Positions 5,162 to 5,448 of a stretch of DNA of 5,448 bases are shown in pieces. Source of the stretch: CAZEUZ01 sp964515805 (lineage in GTDB: Bacteria; Pseudomonadota; Gammaproteobacteria; Pseudomonadales; Cellvibrionaceae); NCBI GenBank assembly GCA_964515805.1, contig CAZEUZ010000085.1, positions 1 through 5,448 on the forward strand, in the 5' to 3' direction. Made by a program: the position numbers and the translations under genes. Every line of letters starts with the position of its first letter. Position 1 is the first letter of the stretch. The notes below the pieces were generated by a model. The model ran no database searches. It saw only the letters and a program-made list of their open reading frames with translations, and had not been told where the DNA came from.

Positions 5162-5448
5162 AATGGTAAGTCTCTAGGATTAAAACTTAATTTAAATGTT
5201 CGGAAATACTGTTCAAAGATCCGTGACGGTATATCTTTCACTTCGTGAAAACGCTCTATTTTTTTTACCGCCTGCATCGCTGAACGATCAAATGCTATAT
5301 TGCCACTACTCTTGGTCACCTTGACATTAATCACTTGTCCGGTAGGCACCATCTGTATCTCCAATTCGCACTGCATACCCTTGCGCGCAGAGAGTGGACG
5401 ACTCCAATTCTGTTCAATTCGGGCTGCGATTAAAGCACTGTAAGATTG
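5158..5448 (-). CDS. tolA: TolA C-terminal domain (partial, runs off right edge)
   Basis: The frame is open from the right window edge to the TGA at 5158-5160, giving the last 96 residues; the true start lies outside. TolA is an inner-membrane protein whose long periplasmic helix carries a C-terminal domain that contacts TolB, Pal and outer-membrane partners, powered by TolQR. The visible part is that domain. It begins Q-S-Y-S-A-L-I-A-A-R-I-E-Q-N-W-S-R-P and continues with a G-M-Q-C-E-L-E-I core. It then has the TonB/TolA-like turn V-P-T-G-Q-V, the S-S-G-N-x-A-F-D-R-S-A-x-x-A-V helix motif, and a final strand F-R-T-F-K-L-S-F. The ATG at 5374-5376 is internal to the domain (about residue 25 of the visible part) and is not the start. 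It overlaps tolB by 4 nt. Confidence 0.93.
   Translation of the reverse strand, partial: QSYSALIAARIEQNWSRPLSARKGMQCELEIQMVPTGQVINVKVTKSSGNIAFDRSAMQAVKKIERFHEVKDIPSRIFEQYFRTFKLSFNPRDLPL

Noticed and set aside
5158..5376. Treating the ATG at 5374-5376 as the start of a separate 72-residue gene
   Set aside because: The frame remains open to the window edge and upstream residues continue the TolA C-terminal domain, so this is the end of tolA.

Overview
The window looks like ordinary chromosomal DNA of a gammaproteobacterium with an accessory segment at its left edge. The gene order tolA-tolB-pal-cpoB-queE-queC, all on the minus strand, is the layout known from Pseudomonas and its relatives. The QueE and Pal sequences have the motifs expected of that broad group. 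The moderately AT-rich composition and a type I-F CRISPR repeat fit a marine or environmental relative, but the species cannot be named from this sequence.

Right to left, positions 5448-949 hold the core cluster: the C-terminal domain of TolA (running off the right edge), TolB, the peptidoglycan-associated lipoprotein Pal, the periplasmic coordinator CpoB (YbgF), and the preQ0-pathway enzymes QueE and QueC. Several junctions are translationally tight. tolA/tolB share GTGA with a GTG start for tolB, and queE/queC share one base in TGATG. A 197-base gap lies between tolB and pal and carries a credible sigma-70-type promoter for pal. The Tol-Pal proteins form the trans-envelope machine that pulls the outer membrane inward at division. 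CpoB links it to peptidoglycan synthesis. queE and queC are metabolically unrelated (7-deazaguanine/queuosine synthesis) and appear to use the same transcript.

Positions 948-740 are a gene-free spacer with a small palindromic repeat remnant near queC and a possible operator near the next module. Positions 739-211 encode a two-gene type II toxin-antitoxin module, with a Phd/YefM-like antitoxin first and an overlapping RelE-superfamily toxin second. Positions 1-81 are the end of a type I-F CRISPR array: a partial repeat, one 32-nt spacer and a full 28-nt terminal repeat. Repeat orientation implies that the array is transcribed rightward and that its leader, and probably any cas genes, lie left of the window.

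I see no previously undescribed system. The most interesting point is the junction where a CRISPR array ends 129 bp from the convergent toxin-antitoxin module. Smaller curiosities are a palindrome over the pal stop codon, a 16-nt tandem repeat between cpoB and queE, and an inverted repeat inside the pal promoter.
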